Source: G965205255 sp965205255
Lineage (GTDB): Bacteria; Pseudomonadota; Gammaproteobacteria; Pseudomonadales; Endozoicomonadaceae
DNA: 64,000 nt
Assembly (NCBI GenBank): GCA_965205255.1
Contig: OZ242051.1
Location: 2,542,001 to 2,606,000, forward strand
Direction: 5' to 3'
Part shown: piece after piece, positions 8,701-18,800 of the stretch
Layout: every line of letters begins with the position of its first letter
Numbering within the stretch: position 1 is the first letter of the stretch
Notes under the pieces: model-generated
Databases searched by the model: none
Seen by the model: only the letters and a program-made list of their open reading frames with translations
Told to the model about the DNA's origin: nothing
Program-made: the position numbers and the translations under genes

Positions 8701-10514
8701 ATAAAGCACTCTGTTGTGACTGGTTAAAGCAACAACCTGAAGCCTTTCAGGAAAAAGCGCTGTTATATTTATTTAGTGGTGAACCTGCACAAACAATGGA
8801 GATTATCAAAGAAAGCTTTTTTCAATATTATAACACTAATTTTTTTAAGCAGGCTTTGACCATTAATAGTGGAGTACTAGAGCATATTCCACAAGATATA
8901 AAAGATTACGATGATTGTATTTTACATGCATTAAGTTGTGGTGAGGTTGATACAAAATACCTCCCGCTTGACTGGCCGAAAAATCGCCAAATTGTCAAAA
9001 TAATGATGAGTCAAAATGTTATGGCTTTGGATGATGCAGATGAATCGTTTAAACAAGATAAAGAAATAGTATTAGCTGCGGTTAAACAAAATGGCCGGGC
9101 TTTAAAATTTGCCTCTGAATCACTTAAAAAAGATAAAGAGATTGTGTTAGCCGCTGTTAAACAAAAAGGCTGGGCTTTGCTATATGCCTCTGCATCACTG
9201 CAAAAAGATAAAGAAGTTGTGTTAGCCGCGGTTAAAGAAAATGGTCTGGCATTGGAGTATGCTGATAAAACGCTTAAAAAGGACAATGATATTGTATTAG
9301 CAGCAATTAAACAAAATGGAGGGGCTTTGCAATATGCCTCAACATCACTTAAAAAAAATAAAGAGATTGTATTGGCTGCGGTTAAGCAAGAAGGTATGGC
9401 TCTTCAATATGCCTCAGAATCATTTAAAAAAAATAAAGAGATTGTATTAACAGCAATAAGGCAAAACGGCATGGCTTTAAAATATGCTGATAAGCGATTT
9501 AAATTGGATAAAGCGTTTGTCCTTGAGGCTTTGAAGAACAATCGTTCGTTTTTTAAGTATGTGGATGAACGACTAAAGGAAGATAAAGATATTATCTTGG
9601 CGGGCATGAAGCTAGATAACTTTTTTTCATCTGCAGTTAGTCAGAAGCTGAAGGACGATAAAGAGATTGTCATGGCAGTTGTTCAGCACAACCCCATGCT
9701 TTTGTTTAATGCTTCTGAGAAACTTAAAGCAGATAAAGATATTGTTATGGCTGCTATTCAACGGGATGCTTCGGCTTTTAGGTATGCAGGTGGACAACTT
9801 AAAGAAGATAAAGATATTGTCATGGCCGCTGTTCAGAAAAACGGCAAGGTTTTGAAATATGTTTCTGAGAAGCTTAAAGCAGATAAAAAGATTGTGATGG
9901 CGGCTATTAAGCAAAATGGGTATGCCTTGGAGTATGTCGATAAACAGTTGAAATCGAATAAACAGATTGTGCTAGAAGCTATTAAGCAGGATGGTTTGGT
10001 TTTGAAATATGCAGATGAACAGCTCAGATCTAATAAAGACATTGTATTAGAAGCTGTTAAACAAGATGGCGTGGCTTTGCGATATAGTTGTGAGCAACTT
10101 CAAGCAGATCAAGAGGTGGCAATGGCCGCTATTAAGCAAAATTGGTATGCCTTGGGGTCTGTCGACAAACAGCTCAAATCGAATAAACAGGTTGTACTAG
10201 AGGCTATTAAGCAGAATGCTTTTGTTTTGAAATTATTAGATAAAGAGCTCAGATCCAATAAAGAAATTATATTAGAAGCGGTTAAACAAAATGGAATGGC
10301 TTTGCAATATGCTTCAGAGCAGTTAAAAGCAGATCAAGATGTGGTCATGGCTGCTATTAACCAAAATGGTCAAGCGTTAAAATACGCTGATAAACAGTTA
10401 CAATCAAACCAAAAGATTGCGCTGATGGCTGTGAGGCAGAACCCATGGGCTTTGAAAAATATCATTAATCAGCCTGAACTCAATTTGAATCTGAGGATGT
10501 TAATAAACGAGTGA
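5796..10514 (+). CDS. Array gene 1: dikinase-like ATP-binding and phosphohistidine domains plus 19 DUF4116-type repeats
   Basis: Giant protein of 1572 residues, function unknown. Residues 1-80 are polar, Ser/Thr/Pro-rich and probably disordered. Residues 80-400 resemble the ATP-binding domain of pyruvate phosphate dikinase/PEP synthase: GGKG at 89-92, VIARSSGVAED near 199-209, and VEFGVDKQGELFIVQVRPVT near 378-398 with the E...Q-x-R pattern of the nucleotide site. Residues 415-495 match the swivelling PEP-utiliser domain, with KGGLNDHVAI placing His477 at the phosphohistidine position. The PEP/pyruvate-binding barrel that should follow is absent; residues 500-1075 are unrecognised and mostly helical-looking. 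Residues 1076-1550 are 19 head-to-tail 25-residue units of the type ALKYASESLKKDKEIVLAAV, and a 22-residue cap ends the protein. The start is GTG with AAGGA seven bases upstream. A host-directed secreted role is inference only. Confidence 0.85.
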   Translation: MTKIFSTVKTFISSFPLIKKKHPTGTPEKIAPEKSTLTRKDTDPDQQPQHDVSLSDRAVSKTTVTKKSQSINEQINTSVNDCFGRKQVGGKGFFLHTMQQAGLPVPPFRCVESHISQAIENHHFSSVTINRFFPGANYTCIADIKKSLLTAEPENKSEALARLAQLLESDEFYQQISQTEYAQTIRALYEQISQGKHPVIARSSGVAEDSYGDAQAGKYDSRVKGQEDIVKTCLQVLASGYKNHASSQGSIPDAMPIVLQRCINCSLGGVAMSYTSLDDNTIQINSSVGQPKTAVSGTCGITPDLHSVGRMSSQPEITFTPGKVESTFQLKKNAEGDGFYEEEVSTDDIGITSLSEEQVTKLTEHIKVLEDLLLCPVDVEFGVDKQGELFIVQVRPVTRLPGAMNFGVMPDKPEIMTGTVVSEGVFAGTVYHAHGPSCPLEKGNIVVADHFYDEMLKPEFLDKAGGFIFKKGGLNDHVAISLRQAGKPYFIAGDSFQWPEQKNPPEQYTLACGNFNGEPKAALWEGDHTEILRKNMVSSASDQQPPKPLYYNSPPVPADFTDLGKGFEWLNQQNTRLLKYFMPGGVFDRCLEPKSVLSVSMSANRQQLMTALKEETSHFLKDTEALLDGYEKLLAFSDESGKHDATLQQKIAELNAIKTQFRQLSTEMKDTLETITQPFVGNHELPESATDFESWKVACHQLNNFLQQLSQPNSPQDVSSIHDIVFLIHKAFIEALPIVSKNSSMGVTKKIKDEVTLTDFVADDTKGMLSDRVITALKKIDSNNTMVVHTNEALIITASLGIHQCVIESLASGDGGKGAMVRLKFSDDMNKTTDGKRQRMLLISLFFEAMGEKHLAKHINPSASELVIENTQMTSAQAQEEVLLKMIAVIFSVRDVDILFDLDTKFHQPLSSAKMTSRIQEGLQQPDNKIMLEYYLANQNEVDSTVNIPKDMLEGEYADFCKLGIIRNNKALCCDWLKQQPEAFQEKALLYLFSGEPAQTMEIIKESFFQYYNTNFFKQALTINSGVLEHIPQDIKDYDDCILHALSCGEVDTKYLPLDWPKNRQIVKIMMSQNVMALDDADESFKQDKEIVLAAVKQNGRALKFASESLKKDKEIVLAAVKQKGWALLYASASLQKDKEVVLAAVKENGLALEYADKTLKKDNDIVLAAIKQNGGALQYASTSLKKNKEIVLAAVKQEGMALQYASESFKKNKEIVLTAIRQNGMALKYADKRFKLDKAFVLEALKNNRSFFKYVDERLKEDKDIILAGMKLDNFFSSAVSQKLKDDKEIVMAVVQHNPMLLFNASEKLKADKDIVMAAIQRDASAFRYAGGQLKEDKDIVMAAVQKNGKVLKYVSEKLKADKKIVMAAIKQNGYALEYVDKQLKSNKQIVLEAIKQDGLVLKYADEQLRSNKDIVLEAVKQDGVALRYSCEQLQADQEVAMAAIKQNWYALGSVDKQLKSNKQVVLEAIKQNAFVLKLLDKELRSNKEIILEAVKQNGMALQYASEQLKADQDVVMAAINQNGQALKYADKQLQSNQKIALMAVRQNPWALKNIINQPELNLNLRMLINE

Positions 10515-10714
10515 CTTTCAAATCACACTGTTAAATTGCTACAGAGTTAGCAGGTCAGAAGTGATAAAGTAGATACAACACCACCATAATAGACATGCAC
10601 CGAAAATATACGCTGATGGAGACAACACGCCACAAACTTTTACTGAGTGAACACGGTACTATACCTCGGAACTTGTACGCTTTTATCAAAACATTACACT
10701 TTTTTTAAAGTGCG
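10515..10714. other. Spacer between array genes 1 and 2, upstream part
   Basis: The first bases (ACAGAGTTAGCAGGTCAGAAGTGATAAA) resemble those after array gene 4. The section CTTGTACGCTTTTATCAAAACATTACACTTTTTTT resembles the other spacers, but the 159-base open frame found in spacers 2/3 and 3/4 is absent. I see no gene or clear terminator. Confidence 0.5.
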
Positions 10715-10891
10715 GGAACTTTCTCTGCTCTGACTTCTTTATCATTTTTTTCGCAAAAACCTATACAATAGCAAAAGGCGATATTGATACAAGTTAGTAT
10801 AATGGTAATATTGAGTATTAATTAAAAAAATGAATCACGAAAAATAAAGCGCTTAATTCAGTTATGCACTTTTTATAATAAGGATAATAAC
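10715..10891 (+). promoter_or_regulatory. Conserved leader/promoter region of array gene 2
   Basis: Homologous to the leaders of the other three array genes, with AGTATAATGGTAATATTGAG in the -10 area and TTTTTATAATAAGGATAATAAC before the GTG at 10892. It differs from the others at scattered positions (for example AATAAAGCGCTTAATTCAG), so it is not a simple recent copy. Confidence 0.45.
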
Positions 10892-13800
10892 GTGAGCAAA
10901 ATATTTTTGAGTGTAAAAAAGTTCATTAGCTCCTTTCCGCTCATCAAAAAGCAACATCCGACTGGCACACCTGAAAAAGTTACCCCAGCAAAAAGCAGCC
11001 TTACCCTCAAAGATAACGACCCAGGTCAGCAACCTCAACACAACGTATCGCTTTCTGACCGATCTGTGTCTAAAACCACAACTACGGAAAAATCTCAATC
11101 CATAAATGAGCAAATGAACATGTCAGTAAATGATTGTTTTGGACGCAAACAGGTAGGAGGAAAAGGTTTTTTTCTGCACACAATGCAACAGGCAGGCCTA
11201 CCTGTACCACCGTTTAGATGTGTCGAGTCGCACATTAGCCAAGCCATTGAAAATCACCACCTTTCCTCCGTTACCATTAATCGTTTTTTCCCCGGTGCTA
11301 ATTACACGTGTATTGCAGACATAAAAAAATCGCTTCTCACAGCAGAACCTGAAAACAAAAGTGAAGCTTTGGCACGCCTTGCCCAATTGCTAGAAAGCGA
11401 TGAATTTTATCAGCAAATCAGCCAGACGGAATACGCTCAGACAATCAGGGCACTTTATGAACAAATCAGTCAGGGGAAGCATCCCGTTATTGCCCGTAGC
11501 TCTGGCGTGGCAGAAGACAGTTACGGTGATGCTCAGGCCGGAAAGTATGACTCGCGAGTTAAAGGACAAGAAGACATTGTTAAAACCTGTTTGCAGGTGC
11601 TTGCCTCGGGCTATAAAAACCACGCATCTTCACAGGGAAGTATTCCAGATGCCATGCCCATTGTATTACAGAGATGCATTAACTGTTCTCTGGGAGGAGT
11701 AGCGATGAGTTATACGTCTTTGGATGATAATACTATTCAAATTAACTCCTCTGTTGGTCAGCCTAAAACGGCAGTCAGCGGAACCTGTGGGATAACGCCA
11801 GATCTTCATTCGGTAGGTCGCATGTCTTCTCAGCCACAGATTACCTTTACACCAGGAAAAGTTGAATCAACATTCCAGCTGAAAAAAAATGCAGAAGGTG
11901 ATGGCTTTTATGAAGAAGAAGTCAGTACTGATGATATCGGGATAACCTCACTTTCTGAAGAACAGGTGACCAAGCTGACTGAGCACATTAAAGTGCTTGA
12001 AGACCTTTTACTTTGCCCTGTAGATGTTGAATTTGGTGTTGATAAACAAGGAGAGTTGTTTATTGTACAAGTCAGGCCTGTGACCAGACTGCCAGGTGCC
12101 ATGAACTTTGGTGTTATGCCCGACAAACCTGAGATAATGACAGGAACCGTTGTTAGTGAAGGAGTATTTGCCGGTACGGTTTATCATGCTCATGGTCCAA
12201 GTTGTCCTCTTGAAAAAGGAAATATTGTTGTTGCTGATCATTTTTACGATGAAATGCTTAAACCGGAGTTTCTGGATAAAGCCGGTGGTTTTATTTTCAA
12301 AAAAGGCGGGCTTAATGATCATGTTGCCATTAGTCTGCGACAGGCGGGCAAGCCCTATTTTATCGCAGGTGATTCGTTTCAGTGGCCTGAACAGAAAAAC
12401 CCGCCTGAGCAATATACACTGGCATGCGGTAATTTTAATGGTGAACCTAAAGCCGCATTATGGGAAGGAGATCATACAGAGATACTAAGAAAAAACATGG
12501 TGTCATCTGCTTCAGATCAACAGCCTCCCAAGCCATTATATTATAACTCTCCACCCGTGCCGGCTGACTTTACAGATTTGGGTAAGGGTTTTGAATGGCT
12601 TAACCAGCAAAACACTCGGTTATTGAAGTATTTTATGCCAGGGGGAGTTTTTAACCGTTGTCTGGAGACAAAGTCTGTCTTATCAGTGTCTATGTCTGCT
12701 AACCGTCAGCAACTGATGACAGCGCTAAAAGAAGAAACTAGCCATTTTTTGAAAGATACAGAGGCATTGCTTGACGGCTATGAAAAGTTACTGGCCTTTA
12801 GTGATGAGTCAGGCAAGCACGATGCAACACTTCAGCAAAAAATAGCGGAACTGAATGCGATAAAAACACAGTTCAGGCGACTATCTACAGAAATGCAGGA
12901 TACACTTGAAACTATCACCCAGCCCTTTGTTGGTAACCATGAGCTACCTGAATCAGCTACAGATTTTGAAAGCTGGAAGGTGGCGTGTCATCAGCTAAAT
13001 AATTTTTTGCAGCAACTCACTCAGCCAAACTCGCCACAGGACGTTAGTAGTATTCATGATATTGTATTTCTCATCCATAAAGCTTTTATTGAGGCGTTAC
13101 CTATAGTCAGCAAAAATTCATCGATGGGTGTTACAAAAAAAATCAAAAACGAAGTGACACTGACAGACTTTGTTGCTGATGATACTAAAGGCATGCTCAG
13201 CGACCGTGTTATTACCGCACTCAAAAAAATTGACTCCAATAAGACTGTGGTAGTACATACAAAAGAGGCATTAATTATTACGTCTTCACTGGGTATACAT
13301 AAGTGTGTCATCGAAAGTCTTGCCAGTGGTGATGGTGGCAAGGGTGCAATGGTCAGATTAAAATTTTCTGATAATATGAATGAGGCTACAGATGGTAGGC
13401 GTCAGCGGATGTTATTAATCTCACTTTTTTTTGAGGCAATGGGTGAAAAACACCTTGCTAAACATATCAACCCGTCTGCAAGTGAACTGGTGATTGAAAA
13501 TACACAAATGACATCAGAGCAGGCGCAAGAAGAAGCCCTGCTTAAAATGATTACAGTTATTTTTTCTGTACGTGATGTAGATGTCCGATTCGATAGAAAT
13601 CAAAAATTTTGTCAACCCCACTCTTTGGAGAAAATGACAAGCAGGATTCAAGAAGGTTTACAGCAACCGGATAATAAAATGATGTTGGAATGTTACCTTG
13701 CTAACCAAAATGAGGTTGATCGCACTATTAATATCCCCAAAGATATGCTGGTGGGCGAATACGCAGATTTTTGTAAACTTGGAATTATACGAAACAATAA

Positions 13801-15385
13801 AACACTCTGTTGTGACTGGTTAAAGCAACAACCTGAAGCTTTTCAGGAAAAGGCACTGTTATATTTATTGCGTGATAATCCTGCACGAACAATGGAGATT
13901 ATCAGAGAAAGCTTTTCTCAATATTATAATGCTGGCTTTTTTAAGCAGGCTCTGTCCATGAATACAGGAGTACTAGATCATATTCCGGAAGATATAAAAG
14001 ACTACGATGAGTGTATTTTGCATGCACTAAGTTGTGATAATGTTGATAGAAAATACCTCCCGCCTGACTGGTCAAAAAATCCCCGTATTGCCAAAGCAAT
14101 GATGAGTCAAAATGGTATGGGGCTGGAGTATGCAGATGAATTGTTTAAACAAAATAAAGAAATAGTACTAGCAGCGGTTAAACAAAATGGTGAGGCTTTG
14201 AAATATGCCCCAGAATCATTTAAAAAAGATAAAGAGATTGTGTTAGCAGCGGTTAAACAAAATGGTTTGGCTTTGGAACATGCGGATAAATCGTTTAAAA
14301 AGGACAATGATATTGTATTAGTCGCAATTAAACAAAATGGCGGGGCTTTGCAATATGCAGATAAGTCGTTTAAAGAACATAAAGATATGGTATTGGCTGC
14401 AGTTAAGCAACATGGATTGGCACTCCAATATGCTTCAAAATCATTTCAAAAAGATAAAGAAATTGTTTTAACAGCAATAAGGCAAGATGGCATGGCTCTA
14501 CAATATGCTGATAAGCGATTTAAAGCCGATAAATCGATTGTCCTTGAGGCTTTGAAGAAAGATCTTTCAGTTTTTGAGTATGTGGATGAACGATTTAAGG
14601 AAGATAAAGAGATTATCCTGGCGGGCATAAAGCAAAATGGCTTCTTTTTATTTGAAGTTGGTGAGAAGATGAACAACGATAAAGAGATAGTCATTGCAGC
14701 TGTTCAGCAAGATCCCATGATATTGTTCAGTGTTTCTCGAAAATTTAGAGCGGATAAAGATATTGTTATGGCGGCTGTTCGGCAAAACGGCAGTGTTTTA
14801 GAATATGCTTCTGAGAACCTTAAAGCAGATAAAGATATTGTCATGGCTGCTATTCAACAGGATGCCTGGGCTTTTAAGTATGCAGGAGGACAATTTAAAG
14901 AAGATAAAGAGGTTGTTATGGCTGCTGTTCAGAAAAACGGCAAAGCCATTATATATGCTAATGAAAAACTTAAAACAGATAAAAAGATTGTGATGACTGC
15001 TATTGAGCAAAATGCGTTTGCGTTAAGCTTTGTCGATAAACAGTTCAAATCGAATAAACAGGTTGTACTGGAGGCCATTAAGCAGGATGGTTTGGTTTTG
15101 GAATATGCAGATGAACAGCTCAAATCCAATAAAGACATTGTATTAGAAGCTGTTAAACAAGATGGTATGGCTTTGCAATATGCTTCAGAGCAACTTAAAG
15201 CAGATGAGGAGGTGGTCATGGCCGCTATTAACCAAAATGGCCTAGCGTTACAATACGCTGATAAACAGTTACAATCAAATCAAGAGATTGCGCTGGTGGC
15301 TGTGAGGCAGAACCCATGGGCTTTGAAAAATATCATTAATCAGCCTGAACTGAAGTTGAATCTGAGGATGTTAATAAACGAGTGA
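10892..15385 (+). CDS. Array gene 2: dikinase-like domains plus 16 DUF4116-type repeats
   Basis: Paralogue of array gene 1, 1497 residues. The central part (about residues 80-640) is almost identical to the other copies, including GGKG at 89-92, the ARSSGVAED loop and His477 in NDHVAI. The N-terminal 60 residues differ at many positions but keep the HPTGTPEK motif. Repeats occupy residues 1076-1475 as 16 units of 25 residues, then the shared 22-residue cap. The 75-residue difference from gene 1 equals exactly three repeat units. The GTG start has an AAGGA site seven bases upstream. Units 12-13 (KAIIYANEKLKTDKK onward) closely match units 7-8 of gene 4, evidence of exchange between copies. Function unknown, as for gene 1. 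Confidence 0.85.
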   Translation: MSKIFLSVKKFISSFPLIKKQHPTGTPEKVTPAKSSLTLKDNDPGQQPQHNVSLSDRSVSKTTTTEKSQSINEQMNMSVNDCFGRKQVGGKGFFLHTMQQAGLPVPPFRCVESHISQAIENHHLSSVTINRFFPGANYTCIADIKKSLLTAEPENKSEALARLAQLLESDEFYQQISQTEYAQTIRALYEQISQGKHPVIARSSGVAEDSYGDAQAGKYDSRVKGQEDIVKTCLQVLASGYKNHASSQGSIPDAMPIVLQRCINCSLGGVAMSYTSLDDNTIQINSSVGQPKTAVSGTCGITPDLHSVGRMSSQPQITFTPGKVESTFQLKKNAEGDGFYEEEVSTDDIGITSLSEEQVTKLTEHIKVLEDLLLCPVDVEFGVDKQGELFIVQVRPVTRLPGAMNFGVMPDKPEIMTGTVVSEGVFAGTVYHAHGPSCPLEKGNIVVADHFYDEMLKPEFLDKAGGFIFKKGGLNDHVAISLRQAGKPYFIAGDSFQWPEQKNPPEQYTLACGNFNGEPKAALWEGDHTEILRKNMVSSASDQQPPKPLYYNSPPVPADFTDLGKGFEWLNQQNTRLLKYFMPGGVFNRCLETKSVLSVSMSANRQQLMTALKEETSHFLKDTEALLDGYEKLLAFSDESGKHDATLQQKIAELNAIKTQFRRLSTEMQDTLETITQPFVGNHELPESATDFESWKVACHQLNNFLQQLTQPNSPQDVSSIHDIVFLIHKAFIEALPIVSKNSSMGVTKKIKNEVTLTDFVADDTKGMLSDRVITALKKIDSNKTVVVHTKEALIITSSLGIHKCVIESLASGDGGKGAMVRLKFSDNMNEATDGRRQRMLLISLFFEAMGEKHLAKHINPSASELVIENTQMTSEQAQEEALLKMITVIFSVRDVDVRFDRNQKFCQPHSLEKMTSRIQEGLQQPDNKMMLECYLANQNEVDRTINIPKDMLVGEYADFCKLGIIRNNKTLCCDWLKQQPEAFQEKALLYLLRDNPARTMEIIRESFSQYYNAGFFKQALSMNTGVLDHIPEDIKDYDECILHALSCDNVDRKYLPPDWSKNPRIAKAMMSQNGMGLEYADELFKQNKEIVLAAVKQNGEALKYAPESFKKDKEIVLAAVKQNGLALEHADKSFKKDNDIVLVAIKQNGGALQYADKSFKEHKDMVLAAVKQHGLALQYASKSFQKDKEIVLTAIRQDGMALQYADKRFKADKSIVLEALKKDLSVFEYVDERFKEDKEIILAGIKQNGFFLFEVGEKMNNDKEIVIAAVQQDPMILFSVSRKFRADKDIVMAAVRQNGSVLEYASENLKADKDIVMAAIQQDAWAFKYAGGQFKEDKEVVMAAVQKNGKAIIYANEKLKTDKKIVMTAIEQNAFALSFVDKQFKSNKQVVLEAIKQDGLVLEYADEQLKSNKDIVLEAVKQDGMALQYASEQLKADEEVVMAAINQNGLALQYADKQLQSNQEIALVAVRQNPWALKNIINQPELKLNLRMLINE

Positions 15386-15464
15386 CTGCGAGATTACTCT
15401 GTTAAGTCTGCTACAGACTTAGTAGGTAATAAGTGATAAAGAAGGTAAAACATCACGATAATAG

Positions 15465-15504
15465 ACATTAAACGGGTTGTTTTGAAAAAAAAACCGTTTA
15501 ATGT
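15465..15504. terminator. Hairpin downstream of array gene 2
   Basis: ACATTAAACGGGTT pairs with AAACCGTTTAATGT across a short A-rich loop, about 80 bases after the stop of gene 2. The stem is long but AT-rich and followed only by a weak T stretch (TTCATTT), so termination activity is uncertain. Confidence 0.4.
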
Positions 15505-15663
15505 TCATTTAGATGTCTTGTAAAATACATAATCACTGGCTTGTATTAATGGGTAACTGCCCAGTTCTGTCATCTGAAAGTTTTCCTTCTCTTGTTGTTC
15601 TTCATCCCAGTATTTATCGAAAACGTAAACATCACGCAGACAATCGTTGGCACTTGTACGGCT
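15505..15663 (-). pseudogene. Coding remnant (C-terminal fragment) in array spacer
   Basis: A 52-codon open frame without a start codon reads from 15663 down to a TGA at 15505-15507. Its product has ordinary protein composition (for example DVYVFDKYWDEEQQEKENF, ending SDYVFYKTSK). An in-frame TGA lies immediately upstream. I do not recognise the family. The same frame is preserved unchanged in the next spacer, because the whole spacer was duplicated. It is best read as the tail of a gene caught in the duplication; chance cannot be excluded. Confidence 0.4.
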
Positions 15664-15695
15664 TCATCAAAACATTATACTTTTTTTAAAGTGGG

Positions 15696-15870
15696 GCACT
15701 TGCTGTGGTTTGACTTTTTTGCTTTTTTTTTGCAAAAACCCATACAATAGCAAAAGGCGATATTGATACAAGTCAGTATAATGATAATATTAAGTATTAA
15801 TTAAAAAAATGAATCACGAAAAATTAAGCGTTTAATTCGGTTATGCGCTTTTTATAATAAGGACAATAAC
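15696..15870 (+). promoter_or_regulatory. Conserved leader/promoter region of array gene 3
   Basis: Homologous to the other array leaders. TATAAT lies at 15777-15782, and an alternative pair TTGATA (15763-15768) and TAATAT (15785-15790) has 16-base spacing. AAGGA precedes the GTG at 15871 by seven bases. The transcription start cannot be fixed by eye. Confidence 0.45.
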
Positions 15871-18800
15871 GTGACCAAAAAACTTTCGCCTGTAAAATCG
15901 CTTATTAGCACCCCTCCGCTCACCAAAGAGAAACACCCGACTGGCACACCTGAAAAAGTTGCCCCAGCAAAAAGCACCCTTACCCTCAAAGATAGCGACC
16001 CAAGTCAGCAACCTCAACACAACGTATCGCTTTCTGACCGATCTGTGTCTAAAACCACAACTACGGAAAAATCTCAATCCATAAATGAGCAAATGAACAC
16101 GTCAGTAAATGATTGTTTTGGGCGCAAACAGGTAGGAGGAAAAGGTTTTTTTCTGCACACAATGCAACAGGCAGGCCTTCCTGTACCACCGTTTAGATGT
16201 GTCGAGTCGCACATTAGCCAAGCTATTGAAAATCACTACCTTTCCTCCGTTACCATTAATCGTTTTTTCCCCGGGGCTAATTACACGTGTATTGCAGACA
16301 TAAAAAAATCGCTTCTCACAGCAGAACCTGAAAACAAAAGTGAAGCTCTGGCCCGCCTTGCCCAATTGCTAGAAAGCGATGAATTTTATCAGCAAATCAG
16401 CCAGACGGAATACGCTCAGACAATCAGGGCACTTTATGAACAAATCAGTCAGGGGAAGCATCCCGTTATTGCCCGTAGCTCTGGCGTGGCAGAAGACAGT
16501 TACGGTGATGCTCAGGCCGGAAAGTATGACTCGCGAGTTAAAGGACAAGAAGACATTGTCAAAACCTGTTTGCAGGTGCTTGCCTCGGGCTATAAAAACC
16601 ACGCATCTTCACAGGGAAGTATTCCAGATGCCATGCCCATTGTATTACAGAGATGCATTAACTGTTCTCTGGGTGGAGTAGCGATGAGTTATACATCTTT
16701 GGATGATAATACTATTCAGATTAACTCGTCTGTTGGTCAGCCTAAAACCGCAGTCAGCGGAACCTGTGGGATAACGCCAGATCTTCATTCGGTAGGTCGC
16801 ATGTCTTCTCAGCCACAGATTACCTTTACACCAGGAAAAGTTGAATCAACATTTCAGCTGAAAAAAAATGCAGAAGGTGATGGCTTTTATGAAGAAGAAG
16901 TCAGTACTGATGATATCGGGATAACCTCACTTTCTGAAGCACAGGTGAACAAGCTGACTGAGCACATTAAAGTGCTTGAAGACCTTTTACTTTGCCCTGT
17001 AGATGTTGAATTTGGTGTTGATAAACAAGGAGAGTTGTTTATTGTACAAGTCAGGCCAGTGACCAGACTGCCAGGTGCCATGAACTTTGGTGTTATGCCC
17101 GACAAACCTGAGATAATGACAGGAACCGTTGTTAGTGAAGGAGTATTTGCCGGTACGGTTTATCATGCTCATGGTCCAAGTTGTCCTCTTGAAAAAGGAA
17201 ATATTGTTGTTGCTGATCATTTTTACGATGAAATGCTTAAACCGGAGTTTCTGGATAAAGCCGGTGGTTTTATTTTCAAAAAAGGCGGGCTTAATGATCA
17301 TGTTGCCATTAGTCTGCGACAGGCGGGTAAACCCTATTTTATCGCAGGTGATTCGTTTCAGTGGCCTGAACAGAAAAACCCGCCTGAGCAATATACACTG
17401 GCATGCGGTAATTTTAATGGTGAACCTAAAGCCGCATTATGGGAAGGAGATCATACAGAGATACTAAGAAAAAACATGGTGTCATCTGCTTCAGATCAAC
17501 AGCCTCCCAAGCCATTATATTATAACTCTCCACCAGTGCCGGCTGACTTTACAGATTTGGGTAAGGGTTTTGAATGGCTTAACCAGCAAAACACTCGGTT
17601 ATTGAAGTATTTTATGCCAGGGGGAGTTTTTGATCGTTGTCTGGAGCCAAAGTCTGTCTTATCAGTGTCTATGTCTGCTAACCGTCAGCAACTGATGATA
17701 GCGCTAAAAGAAGAAACTAGCCATTTTTTGAAAGATACAGAGGCATTGCTTGACGGCTATGAAAAGTTACTGGCCTTTAGTGATGAGTCAGGCAAGCACG
17801 ATGCAACACTTCAGCAAAAAATAGCGGAACTGAATGCGATAAAAACACAGTTCAGGCAACTATCTACAGAAATGCAGGATACACTTGAAACTATCACCAA
17901 GCCCTTTGTTGATAACCATGAGCTACCTGAATCAGCTACAGATTTTGAAAGCTGGAAGGTGGCGTGTCATCAGCTAAATAATTTTTTGCAGCAACTCACT
18001 CAGCCAAACTCGCCACAGGACGTTAACAGTATTCATGATATTGTATTTCTCATCCATAAAGCGTTTATTGAGGCGCTACCTATAGTCAGCAAAAATTCAT
18101 CGATGGGTGTTACAAAAATAATAAAAGACGAAGTAACACTGACAGACTTTGTTGCTGACAATACTAAAGGCATGCTCAGCGACCGTGTTATTACCGCACT
18201 CAAAAAAATAGATTCTAATAAGACTGTGGTGGTACATACAAAAGAGGCGTTAATTATTACGGCTTCACTGGGTATACATCAATGTGTTATCGAAAGTCTT
18301 GCCAGTGGTGATGGTGGCAAGGGTGCAATGGTCAGATTAAAATTTTCTGATGATATGAATAAAACAACAGATGGGAAGCGTCAGCGAATGTTGTTAATAT
18401 CACTTTTTTTTGAGGCAATGGGTGAGAAACACCTTGCTAAACATATCAACCCGTCTGCAAGTGAACTGGTGATTGAAAATACACAAATGACATCAGAGCA
18501 GGCGCAAGAAGAAGCCCTGCTTAAAATGATTACAGTTATTTTTTCTGTACGTGATGTCGATGTTCGATTCGAACAAAATGAAAAATTTTGTCAACCCCTC
18601 TCTTCGGCGAAAATGACAAGCAGGATTCAAGAGGGATTACAGCAACCGGATAATAAAATAATGTTGGAATGCTACCTCGCTAATCAAAATGAGGTAGATA
18701 GCACTGTTAATATCCCCAAAGATATGCTGGAGGGTGAATACGCAGATTTTTGTAAACTGGGAATTATACAAAACAATAAAGCAATTTGTTGTGACTGGTT

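Noticed and set aside
9021..10448. Regular 75-base repeats could suggest a CRISPR or other DNA repeat array
   Set aside because: The periodicity is 25 codons in one open reading frame, and the units are degenerate at DNA level with conserved protein pattern. There is no repeat-spacer structure.
5796..10514. Annotation as a true PEP synthase or pyruvate phosphate dikinase
   Set aside because: The PEP/pyruvate-binding barrel is absent and the C-terminal half is unrelated, so the enzyme cannot be assigned that reaction.
15806..15834. Short leader ORF (MNHEKLSV) upstream of array genes, possible attenuator peptide
   Set aside because: Gene 1 lacks the ATG (AAGAATCAC) and gene 2 has an earlier stop, so it is not conserved among the four leaders.
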